Source of the DNA: DASVUC01 sp036387255
GTDB taxonomy: Bacteria > Planctomycetota > Phycisphaerae > Tepidisphaerales > Tepidisphaeraceae
Reading direction: 5' to 3'
Assembly: GCA_036387255.1 (NCBI GenBank)
Contig: DASVUC010000081.1
Coordinates: 1-13,400, forward strand
DNA: 13,400 bases
The notes beneath the pieces were generated by a model. The model was not told the origin of the DNA and did no database searches. It saw only the letters and a list, made by a program, of their open reading frames with translations. Positions 5,069 to 11,963 of the stretch are shown here, piece by piece. The translations under genes were made by a program, and so were the position numbers. Each line of letters opens with the position of its first letter. Position 1 is the stretch's first letter.

Positions 5069-6589
5069 CTAATCCAATTTCAACCGCGGATCCGCCAAAT
5101 CCAGCTTGTACATGATCTGGTTGTACTCATACCAAGGCGTCGAGTGTTTGTTCCCCGAGAACCCATTGGAGTAGGTGCCTTCAAAATAGATCACCCGTCC
5201 ACCCTCGCGATCCAGGAACGGATGGTGGGCCGGGTTGTAAAGATCGTGAGCGTCATCCTTCTTGTTCGCGTGTGTCACGATCTTCGTCGCCTTGGTCCAA
5301 GGCCCTTCCGGACGCTCCGACTCGCTGTACCAAACCTCGCCGAGCCCCGTGTCCCCCAGCACCTCTGATGCGATCATGATGTACTTCTTGCGGTACTCGT
5401 TCCAGAAGCAGGAGCAATTGTTGAGCAGGATCGCCTTGCCGCTCGCGGCGTCTGCGAGCCGGTGCTCTGACTCTTCCAGCTTCATCTTCCCCTTCTTCAC
5501 GAGCTCCGCTTGTTCCATCGGGTTGATCGGCTGGCCGCCTTTCTTCCAGCCCCAGACCAGCTTCCCGTCCGCCGCACGATCCAGCTCTTTAGTCCCGGCT
5601 TTGTAACAGGTGTATGCCTCGTACGACGCCAGATCGAGATAGGCGTCGTAGTCCGCCTTCACGCGCAGCGAAGGGTACGGGTTCGTGAAGTAGATGTAAT
5701 TCGTCTCGTCCACGCGCACATGTGCGGTGGACCCTGTGGGAAACACCGGGGCTTCAAGCGGCACGCGCTTGAGAATCTCAAACTCTTCCTTCTGGTCGTT
5801 GTAGATGACAAATCCGTTGTCCAGCACCGCTCCCATCCCGCGCCGGCGGTGATAGAACGCCAGCATCTTGTCTCTTCCTTCCGATCCCTTGAGATTCACG
5901 ATCCCCAGCAGCCAGACGACGCCTTCTCCCGCCATTGGGGACATCGCCTTCATCGTGCCGCGTTCGTTCGTGAAGTAGTGAAGACTGATACCCTTTTCCG
6001 GGTCCAGCTTCCCCGGCAGTTCCGTCGTCGCTCCGGTCATCGCGAAGTTCCCAAGCGCGTAGGAGATCTTGCCCGTGTCGCCGTAGAACCAGTAAAGCTT
6101 GTTGTTGTGCAGGACGTTCATCACACTGTCCTGCCCCGTCACTTCCGCATTCAGCAGCGGCTGTTCGATCGGCGTCTTCTGTCCCAGCAAGACGCTGTCG
6201 CGATAAATCCCCGCGCCCGTGACGCGATACAGCCGCTCTGCGATGTTGAGCCGGTGGATCTCAATCTTCCGCGTCTCCCCCTGCGTCGTCTCGAGCGTCA
6301 CCCCGTGTATCCCAAGACCATCCGGCTTGATCTGATAGCCGTTGGAGGACACTTCGAAGTAAACCCTCCGATTCATCAGGCCGGGCTCGTAAAACGCAAT
6401 CCAGCCATTCGAATCGGTGTAGTACGTGCACGCCGCCGTCGTTCGGAATTCGACCAGCGGCACGCCGCGTCCCGTCTGATCGTCCACCACTTGGATCCCG
6501 AAAAACGTCTTCGGGTCGATCTTCTTCTCTTCCGCCAGCGCGACCGACCAGAGTCCGATCCCAACCAGCAACGCGATGTGCTTGAGCAT
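5069..6589 (-). CDS. Secreted GH43/DUF4185-like beta-propeller protein with N-terminal carboxypeptidase-regulatory-like domain, function unknown
   Basis: The predicted exported protein has 506 residues. Residues 1-19 form a signal peptide (Lys-His, a hydrophobic core, then S-V-A-L-A before E-E-K-K). Residues about 31-111 look like a carboxypeptidase-regulatory or Ig-like domain (V-V-D-D-Q-T-G-R-G-V-P-L, Y-T-D-S-N-G-W-I-A-F, S-N-G-Y). The rest resembles the five-bladed propeller seen in GH43-like and DUF4185 proteins: T-G-Q-D-S then L-Y-W-F-Y-G-D-T (164-171), E-V-W-Y-S-E-S-E-R-P-E-G-P-W (418-431), and Y-N-P-A-H-H-P-F-L-D (451-460). I cannot identify a catalytic triad, so an enzyme is not proven. 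ATG at 6589 is preferred to the GTG one codon earlier. It starts 12 nt after the stop of the upstream dehydrogenase-like gene and is almost surely in the same transcript. Confidence 0.75.
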   Translation of the reverse strand: MLKHIALLVGIGLWSVALAEEKKIDPKTFFGIQVVDDQTGRGVPLVEFRTTAACTYYTDSNGWIAFYEPGLMNRRVYFEVSSNGYQIKPDGLGIHGVTLETTQGETRKIEIHRLNIAERLYRVTGAGIYRDSVLLGQKTPIEQPLLNAEVTGQDSVMNVLHNNKLYWFYGDTGKISYALGNFAMTGATTELPGKLDPEKGISLHYFTNERGTMKAMSPMAGEGVVWLLGIVNLKGSEGRDKMLAFYHRRRGMGAVLDNGFVIYNDQKEEFEILKRVPLEAPVFPTGSTAHVRVDETNYIYFTNPYPSLRVKADYDAYLDLASYEAYTCYKAGTKELDRAADGKLVWGWKKGGQPINPMEQAELVKKGKMKLEESEHRLADAASGKAILLNNCSCFWNEYRKKYIMIASEVLGDTGLGEVWYSESERPEGPWTKATKIVTHANKKDDAHDLYNPAHHPFLDREGGRVIYFEGTYSNGFSGNKHSTPWYEYNQIMYKLDLADPRLKLD

Positions 6590-6601
6590 CACTTCATAAT
6601 G

Positions 6602-8140
6602 TCACGGCTCCGGCGACAGTTCCAGCAGACCGCCCGGCAGCCATGAGCCGGAATCTCCTGATGCCTGGCGAGTGTGCTCGCAGAGGTAAACCTTCCCGCC
6701 GCTGATGTGGATATCCAGCGGCCGCGGGACCTTCTTCAGAAAAGTTCTCACCTGCGCCACCGGCCGCCCGCGCTCTTCGCCGGTGATCCGCACTTGCAGC
6801 ACATCAAACCCCACCTCCGGCACAGGCAGAAGCTGCCCAAAACGCGGGATCAGCATCGATCCCCGATCACGCTCCGGAAACTCTTTCCCCAGCGCCACAA
6901 TCCCGGCCGGGCTCGAATGCGGCGAGAACGTCGAGCACGTCGGCTGCGTCGTGCTCACCCCTCCGTCTGGGCCCTTGTTGATCACCGGCTGCACGAACTT
7001 CACCCCCGCCGGCGCATCCGGCTGATCCGGATATGCCTTGTGGTCCAAATCGCTGAACACGTGCGGAAAGCCATAGTGCTTTCCCTGCTCGATCAGGTTC
7101 AGCTCTTCCGGCGGAAACGCGTTCGGCCCGTTCTCCGTCGCGAACATCCTCCCTTGCTCATCCCAACAGAAACCCCACGCATTGCGAATGCCTTTGGCGA
7201 AGATCTCCAGCTTGGGATTGTCCATCTTGGGATCTAACCGCCAGATGCACGCGGTGTTTTCCGGTTCGCCGATCTTGGCGCGTGTCGGCTCCTTGCCCGC
7301 TTCGCCATGATCCGTGCGCGAGCCGCTCGAGACATACATCATCCCGTCCGGCCCCTGCGCGATGCAGCTCACGCCGTGATTGAACACGTCGACGCCGTAC
7401 GGATACTCCGTCTTGAACCAGGCTTTAGGCTCCGCCGGATCACCTTCGCGCGTGCTCGTTGTGCGATAGATTGTCACGCGGTTCATGTTCGGGTTGACGT
7501 TGCCATCCATCTGGTTGACGACGATGTACATCCGCTTGTCGCGGTCCAGACAAAGCCCCAGCGCGCTCACGTTCTCGCCCGTCGCGTAATCGCTGGCGGT
7601 GATGACATTCTTCATCTCCCCGCTCGCCGGCTCCACGCGCGCAATCGTCCCGTTCTGATAAAGGATGTACAAAAACCTCCCGCTCCCATCGCTTGCGATG
7701 CGGGTTGGGTTGTTTGGAAAGCGCACCACCTCGCGCACGCGCCACCCCTTGGGCGCCTCCGGCAGGGGGGGATAATCCAACTTCTTCACGAACTCATCGA
7801 TGGTCCCGCTCGCCTCGCGATCCAGCGAGAGTTCATTCGTTCCGTCCGACCACCCAACGTGGAACTTCCCATCGTTCGTCTGCACGACGTACTGCGCCGA
7901 CAAGCGCGTCTCCAGCTTATAGATCCGCTGAACCTCAATGGCGCTTCCCTGGTGCTTCCGCTCCCCCTCGTACCCCGGCGGCAGTTCCCAGCCCACCACC
8001 TTCATCTTCTCCAGCGGAATCACCGTCACTGCCCCCTGTTTCAGCGACTTCAGCTTTTCGATGACCTGCTCGTCATGCCCCTGATCCGCAGCGACAAGCA
8101 CCAGCAACCCAAGTAAAAAACACAACTTATAGAATTTCAT
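6602..8140 (-). CDS. Secreted glucose/sorbosone dehydrogenase-like (PQQ-type) beta-propeller protein
   Basis: The predicted exported protein has 512 residues. The N-terminus MKFYKLCFLLGLLVLVAADQ is a signal peptide. After a region of about 100 residues of unknown fold comes a soluble-aldose-dehydrogenase-type propeller from roughly residue 135 to the end. Family marks: N-N-P-T-R-I-A-S-D-G-S-G (143-154), N-H-G-V-S-C-I-A-Q-G-P-D-G (254-266) with a candidate active-site His255, M-M-Y-V-S-S-G-S-R, G-I-R-N-A-W-G-F-C-W-D (317-327), then A-T-E-N-G-P, E-E-L-N-L-I and H-Y-G-F-P. Known relatives oxidise sugars with PQQ in the periplasm; PQQ binding is not provable here. No heme CxxCH is present. The ATG at 8140 has AAGGA 5 nt upstream; a TTG at 8158 would spoil the signal peptide. 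A TAGAAT box lies at 8173-8168. The propeller gene follows 12 nt later. Confidence 0.85.
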   Translation of the reverse strand: MKFYKLCFLLGLLVLVAADQGHDEQVIEKLKSLKQGAVTVIPLEKMKVVGWELPPGYEGERKHQGSAIEVQRIYKLETRLSAQYVVQTNDGKFHVGWSDGTNELSLDREASGTIDEFVKKLDYPPLPEAPKGWRVREVVRFPNNPTRIASDGSGRFLYILYQNGTIARVEPASGEMKNVITASDYATGENVSALGLCLDRDKRMYIVVNQMDGNVNPNMNRVTIYRTTSTREGDPAEPKAWFKTEYPYGVDVFNHGVSCIAQGPDGMMYVSSGSRTDHGEAGKEPTRAKIGEPENTACIWRLDPKMDNPKLEIFAKGIRNAWGFCWDEQGRMFATENGPNAFPPEELNLIEQGKHYGFPHVFSDLDHKAYPDQPDAPAGVKFVQPVINKGPDGGVSTTQPTCSTFSPHSSPAGIVALGKEFPERDRGSMLIPRFGQLLPVPEVGFDVLQVRITGEERGRPVAQVRTFLKKVPRPLDIHISGGKVYLCEHTRQASGDSGSWLPGGLLELSPEP

Positions 8141-8434
8141 GCATTTCCTTGACCACAAACGCGGCGGATTCTACACTGCTCTGCTCCCCAACCGGGGCGG
8201 ACGAAATCTGATGATGCTTCCACTTTCCATCCTTCCGGTCCGCGGCGAGCTCGGTCGAGCTGTCGTCGTACGATAGGCCGGCCCCGACGCCGCGAGGTTC
8301 ACCGCCTCGTAGAGCGCGACCGGCCCACACCAGTCCGTTACCCTGTTCCCCAGCACCATTTACGATAATTCGATTGATCGAGCGCCCCTCGGTCGATACA
8401 TTGCCCGACCTGCAAATCCAAATCGAGAAAGACC
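8141..8434. other. Divergent intergenic control region between the secreted-protein pair and ilvB
   Basis: These 294 nt contain no gene I accept. The outer ends carry the SD and possible -10 (TAGAAT, 8173-8168) of the minus-strand gene and the candidate ilvB promoter at 8374-8402. The middle holds a perfect 6-bp inverted repeat, AGCTCG-GT-CGAGCT (8248-8261), and a CCCC-AACC-GGGG hairpin (8186-8197). A GATAAT (8364-8369) could be another -10 for ilvB. I see no leader peptide with runs of Leu, Val or Ile codons and no T-box before ilvB. Confidence 0.5.
8374..8402 (+). promoter_or_regulatory. Candidate ilvB promoter
   Basis: TTGATC (8374-8379) and TACATT (8397-8402), four of six matches each with a 17-nt spacer, would start a transcript near 8409, about 26 nt before the ilvB ATG. 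A GATAAT at 8364-8369 is an alternative -10 with a poor -35. The choice is uncertain. Confidence 0.35.
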
Positions 8435-10186
8435 ATGAGCACGACCACGATCCCCACCACCGAAATCAAGACCTCCACCGCCGCCAAGCCCCGTTTCAAG
8501 GGCAAGACCGGTGCCCAGATCCTGCACGAAATGCTGATCAACGACCACAAGGTCGACACGATGTTCGGCTACCCCGGCGGGGCGATCCTGCCCGTCTTTG
8601 ACCAGCTCTACAAGACCCCGGCCAAGTTCATCCTGAACCGCCACGAGCAGGGCTCCGGCCATGCCGCTGACGGCTACGCCCGCGTCACTGGTAAGCCCGG
8701 CGTCTGCATCGTCACCTCCGGTCCCGGCGCCACCAACACCGTCACGCCCTTGGCTACCGCGCAGATGGACTCCATCCCGATCATCGTCTTCTCCGGCCAG
8801 GTCGCCACGAAGGTCATCGGCAACGACGCCTTCCAGGAAGCCGACGTCACCGGCATCACCCGCCCGTGCACCAAGTGGAACTACCTGATCAAGGACGTCC
8901 GCGAGCTGCCGCGGATCGTCAACGAAGCCTTCGCCATCGCAACCACCGGCCGTCCCGGACCCGTGCTCATCGACCTGCCTAAGGACGTCACCACGGCGGT
9001 CTGTCCCGAAGAAGTCGACGACACGCCGCGCGAGCACGTCATCAAGCGCAAGAAGACATCGCTGTCCGGCGGCACCCAGAAGCAAGTCATGGACGCCGCG
9101 GAACTGATCAACAAGTCCGAGCGCCCCGTGCTCTACGTGGGCGGCGGCGCCATCATCGCCGGCGCTCACGAAGCCCTGCGCAAGGTCGCTGAAACCGGCA
9201 ACATTCCCTGCACCACCACGCTGCTCGGTCTGGGCGCCTTTGATGAATACTCCCCGCTGGCGATGTACATGCTTGGCATGCACGGCAGCGCCTTCGCCAA
9301 CTATGCCGTCCAGGAGTGCGACTGCCTCATCGCCGTCGGCGCACGCTTTGACGATCGCGTCACCGGCAATCTCGCGACCTTCGCACCAAACGCCAAGATC
9401 ATTCACATCGACATCGACCCCTCCAGCATCAGCAAGAACGTCGACGTGGATGTCCCGGTCGTCGGCGACGCCCGCGCAAGCCTCGAGGCGATGCTGCCTT
9501 ACATCGAATACCGCGACCGCAAAGACTGGCACGCGCAAATCTCGGCCTGGAAGAAACGCTTCCCCTTCAAGTACTTCGATGACAGCCAGCATTCCAAGCC
9601 GCAGTACGTCATCGAAGAAATCAGCAAGCAGACCCGCGGCGAAGCCATCATCACCACCGGCGTCGGTCAGCATCAGATGTGGGCTGCGCAGTTCTACCGC
9701 TGGCGCCGCCCGCGGCAGATGATCACCTCGGGTGGCCTCGGCACCATGGGCTACGGTCTGCCTTCGGCGCTGGGCGCACAGCTCGGCGCGCCCGGCCAGA
9801 CCGTCATCGACATCGACGGCGACGCCTCTTTCTGCATGACCATGTTCGAGCTCCCCACCATCGCCGAATACAACATCCCCGTGAAGATCTGCATCCTCAA
9901 CAACGACTTCCAGGGCATGGTCAAACAGTGGCAGGACCTGTTCTACGAGCGCCGCTACAGCCAGACCGCGATGAAGAACCCCAACTTCGCCAAGCTCGCC
10001 GAAGCGTGCGGCATCCGCGGCATCCGCTGCGACAACAAGTGCGACGTCCAGAAGACCGTCAAGGAAATGCTCGACCACAAGGGCCCCGTCCTCGTCGACT
10101 TCTTCGTCGAACCCAACGAGCACGTCTACCCCATGGTCCCCAGCGGCAAGGGCCTCCACGAAATGGAATTGGGCACCCTCGCCTGA
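8435..10186 (+). CDS. ilvB: Acetolactate synthase catalytic (large) subunit
   Basis: This is the first common enzyme of valine, leucine and isoleucine synthesis, a TPP- and FAD-dependent cytoplasmic enzyme joining two pyruvates, or pyruvate and 2-ketobutyrate. At 583 residues it has the full three-domain layout. TPP-binding N-domain: FGYPGGAILPVFDQLY (44-59) and R-H-E-Q-G-S-G-H-A-A (69-78) with the catalytic Glu71. Then P-G-V-C-I-V-T-S-G-P-G-A-T-N (88-101). FAD-binding middle domain: G-A-R-F-D-D-R-V-T-G (302-311). C-domain: G-T-M-G-Y-G-L-P-S-A (436-445), D-I-D-G-D-A-S-F (459-466) to N-N (489-490), the TPP/metal motif with GDA replacing the common GDG, and G-M-V-K-Q-W-Q (494-500). Codon use is very uniform (AAG, GAC, GGC), which suggests high expression. 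A strong terminator follows, and no ilvN or ilvC is next to it. Confidence 0.97.
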   Translation: MSTTTIPTTEIKTSTAAKPRFKGKTGAQILHEMLINDHKVDTMFGYPGGAILPVFDQLYKTPAKFILNRHEQGSGHAADGYARVTGKPGVCIVTSGPGATNTVTPLATAQMDSIPIIVFSGQVATKVIGNDAFQEADVTGITRPCTKWNYLIKDVRELPRIVNEAFAIATTGRPGPVLIDLPKDVTTAVCPEEVDDTPREHVIKRKKTSLSGGTQKQVMDAAELINKSERPVLYVGGGAIIAGAHEALRKVAETGNIPCTTTLLGLGAFDEYSPLAMYMLGMHGSAFANYAVQECDCLIAVGARFDDRVTGNLATFAPNAKIIHIDIDPSSISKNVDVDVPVVGDARASLEAMLPYIEYRDRKDWHAQISAWKKRFPFKYFDDSQHSKPQYVIEEISKQTRGEAIITTGVGQHQMWAAQFYRWRRPRQMITSGGLGTMGYGLPSALGAQLGAPGQTVIDIDGDASFCMTMFELPTIAEYNIPVKICILNNDFQGMVKQWQDLFYERRYSQTAMKNPNFAKLAEACGIRGIRCDNKCDVQKTVKEMLDHKGPVLVDFFVEPNEHVYPMVPSGKGLHEMELGTLA

Positions 10187-10212
10187 TCAACCCTTACAGC
10201 CACCCATTACCC

Positions 10213-10248
10213 AAGGGCGACTCCAACGAGTCGCCCTTCTCTTTTCTT
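10213..10248 (+). terminator. Intrinsic terminator after ilvB
   Basis: A perfect 11-bp stem (AAGGGCGACTC with GAGTCGCCCTT) with a CAAC loop, followed by CTCTTTTCTT. It begins 26 nt past the ilvB stop and makes ilvB a single-gene transcript on its 3' side. Confidence 0.9.
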
Positions 10249-10255
10249 CCCGGAG

Positions 10256-10274
10256 CACGGGCATCCTGCCCGTG
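10256..10274. repeat. 19-nt perfect palindrome, copy 3
   Basis: Arms CACGGGCA and TGCCCGTG around TCC. The arms are identical to copy 1 (3083-3101) and the loop differs by one base. It lies 8 nt beyond the T-rich tail of the ilvB terminator. Confidence 0.85.
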
Positions 10275-10365
10275 ATCTCCCTTCTTTTATTGGTCACTCG
10301 CTACAACCCAACCTCCTGATTCAGTCCTCCCATTTCCCCGCCGATACGGAATGTGAGGGCTCAAA

Positions 10366-10557
10366 ATGTCTATCCACATGGTCTGTCCCGACATCCGTTG
10401 CCGCCACATCCACAGCTTCCCCAATGAAGCCCGTGGCCAGGTCATCAAGTGCCTCAAGTGCGAAACCAAGTTCCGCATCCCCGCCCCGCGCCTCTCCACA
10501 CCAACCAGTGACGTCCCCAAAGACTTGAAAGTCCCTGCCGCCCCGTTCGTTTTCTGA
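10366..10557 (+). CDS. Mini zinc-ribbon protein
   Basis: This 63-residue soluble protein has four cysteines arranged as C7-x4-C12 and C29-x2-C32 and the pattern P-N-E-A-R-G-Q-V-I-K-C-L-K-C-E-T-K-F-R-I-P (19-39). This is the layout of the short MJ0042-type zinc ribbons common in planctomycetes, normally C-x2-C at both ends. The first knuckle is two residues longer than usual, with Cys12 and nearby His14 or His16 as possible ligands. The remaining 24 residues are Pro/Ser/Thr/Val-rich and probably unstructured. The ATG is preceded by GAGG 7 nt away in GTGAGGGCTC, which resembles the tail of the hairpin repeats. There is no partner that reveals its role. It could be a free-standing ribbon or a nucleic-acid or protein-binding adaptor. 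Confidence 0.75.
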   Translation: MSIHMVCPDIRCRHIHSFPNEARGQVIKCLKCETKFRIPAPRLSTPTSDVPKDLKVPAAPFVF

Positions 10558-10580
10558 AGCACAAGAAGCGCACTCGCTCG

Positions 10581-10606
10581 TCGGGAGAGGGCGGGGGTGA
10601 GGGTCT
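10581..10606 (+). repeat. REP-like element, half copy (right arm and tail only)
   Basis: TCGGGAGAGGG (10581-10591) followed by CGGGGGTGAGGGTCT matches the right arm and tail of the full repeats. The left arm and loop are missing or decayed, so no hairpin forms. It lies 24 nt after the zinc-ribbon stop codon. Confidence 0.7.
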
Positions 10607-10655
10607 ACCCGCGGCAGCGCATCTGCCCCCGATTGATCTCACCTCCACTTTTCTT

Positions 10656-10683
10656 TTGCACGCTACCGCTCGCTCCGTATCAT
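10656..10683 (+). promoter_or_regulatory. Candidate promoter giving a near-leaderless transcript of the small membrane protein
   Basis: TATCAT (10678-10683, five of six) is a good -10 box. TTGCAC (10656-10661) is a weak -35 at 16-nt spacing. The ATG at 10692 is 8 nt after the -10, which puts transcription start at or 1-2 nt before the start codon. No SD is present. Confidence 0.4.
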
Positions 10684-10691
10684 TCCCCTTC

Positions 10692-11018
10692 ATGTCCGAC
10701 CCACTTCGCCTCCCCAGCTCCACCTCCTACGCCAAGATCGGCGGCGCACTCGGTATCGCCGGCTCCATCATCGGTATCGCCATCTTCGTCGGCGGATGCT
10801 TCGGCTTCGGCGCCAGCTTCCTCATGTCCCCCATCCCGCTGGCCCTGGGAAGCATAGGCCTCATCCTCACCATCGTCGGCGGCTTCCAACGCAACCCCGG
10901 CATCGAAGACGCCCACGTCGTCGCCGGCTATTGCATCAACATCGCCGTCATCAGCGGCGCGCTCTTGGAAATGTCCATCTGGCTCAACTGGTCCTTCTTC
11001 GCCGGCGGCGTGAAGTAG
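10692..11018 (+). CDS. Small multi-pass membrane protein, function unknown
   Basis: From the ATG at 10692 the protein has 108 residues and matches no family that I recognise. A short polar N-terminus (residues 1-14) is followed by three hydrophobic segments at about 15-37, 46-65 and 76-98, all rich in Gly, Ala and Ile, separated by a Pro-containing turn and a polar loop (F-Q-R-N-P-G-I-E-D-A-H, 65-75). A TTG at 10656 would add 12 residues, but that TTG is also the candidate -35 box, and the ATG fits the gene better. No SD is visible. It is convergent with the sugar-isomerase-like gene, and a repeat lies between their ends. Some Gly-rich small membrane proteins of this shape are annotated only as hypothetical. 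Confidence 0.65.
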   Translation: MSDPLRLPSSTSYAKIGGALGIAGSIIGIAIFVGGCFGFGASFLMSPIPLALGSIGLILTIVGGFQRNPGIEDAHVVAGYCINIAVISGALLEMSIWLNWSFFAGGVK

Positions 11019-11027
11019 CTTCTTACT

Positions 11028-11071
11028 CCTTCTCCCGGTACTCCGGGAGAAGGCGGGGATGAGGGTTCTTC
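11028..11071 (+). repeat. REP-like hairpin-plus-tail element, copy 3
   Basis: Arms CCTTCTCCCGG (11028-11038) and CCGGGAGAAGG (11043-11053) around TACT, then the tail CGGGGATGAGGGTTCTTC (11054-11071). One arm base differs from copy 1 (C to T) and its partner has changed to match (G to A). It lies between two convergent genes. Confidence 0.9.
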
Positions 11072-11109
11072 GCCCAGAACACCTCACGTCGCTTCGCCAG
11101 CTAAACGGG

Positions 11110-11877
11110 CTACTCCACCCCCATCCCCCTTAAATTCTCCAGCGAAATCTTCAAACTCTCAAACGGATCCCGGTAGCAGATGTCCTGCTCCACCAGGTAC
11201 CACTCCACTCCCGCGTCTCTACAGGCGCTGATGATCCCCGGCCAGTTCAAATTCCCTTCCCCCACCTCCGCCATGAACTGGGTCCGATCCGATTTAATTC
11301 CCATATCTTTGAAGTGCACACACGGAATCCTCCCGCGCACTTTGCTGATCCAGGCCGCCGGGTCCCCACCCCCATGCGTGATCCAGTACGTGTCGATCTC
11401 CATCCACACCCGCTGATCCAGCTTCTCAATCAACAGCTCCAGCGCCGACTTCCCCTCAAAGTGCGCCAGCTCATGGCTATGGTTGTGATACCCAATCGCC
11501 ACCCCCGACCCCTCGAACTTCTTCGCGATTGCGTTGTAACGCGAAACGAAATCCAGATACGCCTGCGCGGACCAGTCATTGTTCGGCGCCCAGAACCCCC
11601 CGATGGCCGTGTACTTGCAGCCCCACAGGTGATGCTCGTCGATCACCTTCTGCGTTTCCTTTTCCATCCGGTCGATGCTGATGTGCGTCGCCGCGCAGAC
11701 AAGCCCTTCCCCGCTCAAGATCTTCGCCAGCTCCTGCGGATCGATCGCACCCAGCCCCGAAACCTGCACCGCGTCATACCCAATCTTCTTCACCCGCGCC
11801 AGCGTCTTGGCAATATCCGCCGGTGTCTTCTCAAAATCCCGAAGCGTGTACAACTGCGCGCCAATCTGCGATGCCAT
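11110..11877 (-). CDS. Sugar phosphate isomerase/epimerase family protein (xylose-isomerase-like TIM barrel)
   Basis: This cytoplasmic AP-endonuclease-2/xylose-isomerase-like TIM barrel has 255 residues, a normal length for the family. Members interconvert sugars or inositol derivatives with a divalent metal; the substrate cannot be read here. Visible: I-G-A-Q-L-Y-T-L-R-D (5-14) on strand 1, Y-D-A-V-Q-V-S-G (34-41), T-H-I-S (64-67), G-Y-H-N-H-S-H-E-L (129-137), M-E-I-D-T-Y-W (159-165), V-H-F-K-D-M (187-192), E-V-G-E-G-N-L-N-W (204-212) and Y-L-V-E-Q-D (227-232). Glu160/Asp162, His188 and Glu230 are the likely metal ligands. No signal peptide is present. The ATG has GAGGA 6 nt upstream. It stands alone on its strand, separated from the VWA gene by a repeat and a candidate promoter. 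Confidence 0.88.
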   Translation of the reverse strand: MASQIGAQLYTLRDFEKTPADIAKTLARVKKIGYDAVQVSGLGAIDPQELAKILSGEGLVCAATHISIDRMEKETQKVIDEHHLWGCKYTAIGGFWAPNNDWSAQAYLDFVSRYNAIAKKFEGSGVAIGYHNHSHELAHFEGKSALELLIEKLDQRVWMEIDTYWITHGGGDPAAWISKVRGRIPCVHFKDMGIKSDRTQFMAEVGEGNLNWPGIISACRDAGVEWYLVEQDICYRDPFESLKISLENLRGMGVE

Positions 11878-11901
11878 AAGCGATCCTCACGTGACCGCGC
11901 T

Positions 11902-11929
11902 ACGGTAGGGGGGATCGATTGTTTTTCAA
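11902..11929 (-). promoter_or_regulatory. Candidate promoter of the sugar-isomerase-like gene
   Basis: On the minus strand, TTGAAA (11929-11924, five of six) is followed after 16 nt by TACCGT (11907-11902, three of six). Transcription would begin near 11895, about 18 nt before the ATG, leaving room for the GAGGA ribosome binding site. The -10 is poor. Confidence 0.3.
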
Positions 11930-11963
11930 GCGCCCGCAGGACCTCAGTGCTCAACCCCTCTTA

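Noticed and set aside
5510..6646. A 378-codon plus-strand open frame opposite the beta-propeller gene
   Set aside because: It is Arg/His/Val-rich and has no start signals or motifs. The minus strand encodes a signal peptide and domain motifs.
8127..8330. A 67-residue minus-strand reading frame before the dehydrogenase-like gene
   Set aside because: It has a GTG start without SD, no family resemblance, and overlaps the promoter/SD region of the next gene. It is kept only as a low-interest observation.
8376..8434. Leader-peptide attenuator, T-box or riboswitch before ilvB
   Set aside because: There is no short reading frame with Leu/Val/Ile codons, no T-box core and no terminator hairpin in the short leader.
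8360..10159. A 599-codon open frame on the minus strand, antisense to ilvB
   Set aside because: It is the mirror frame of a GC-biased, strongly codon-biased gene, with low-complexity Asp/Gly/Val/Ala content and no motif. ilvB itself has every catalytic feature.
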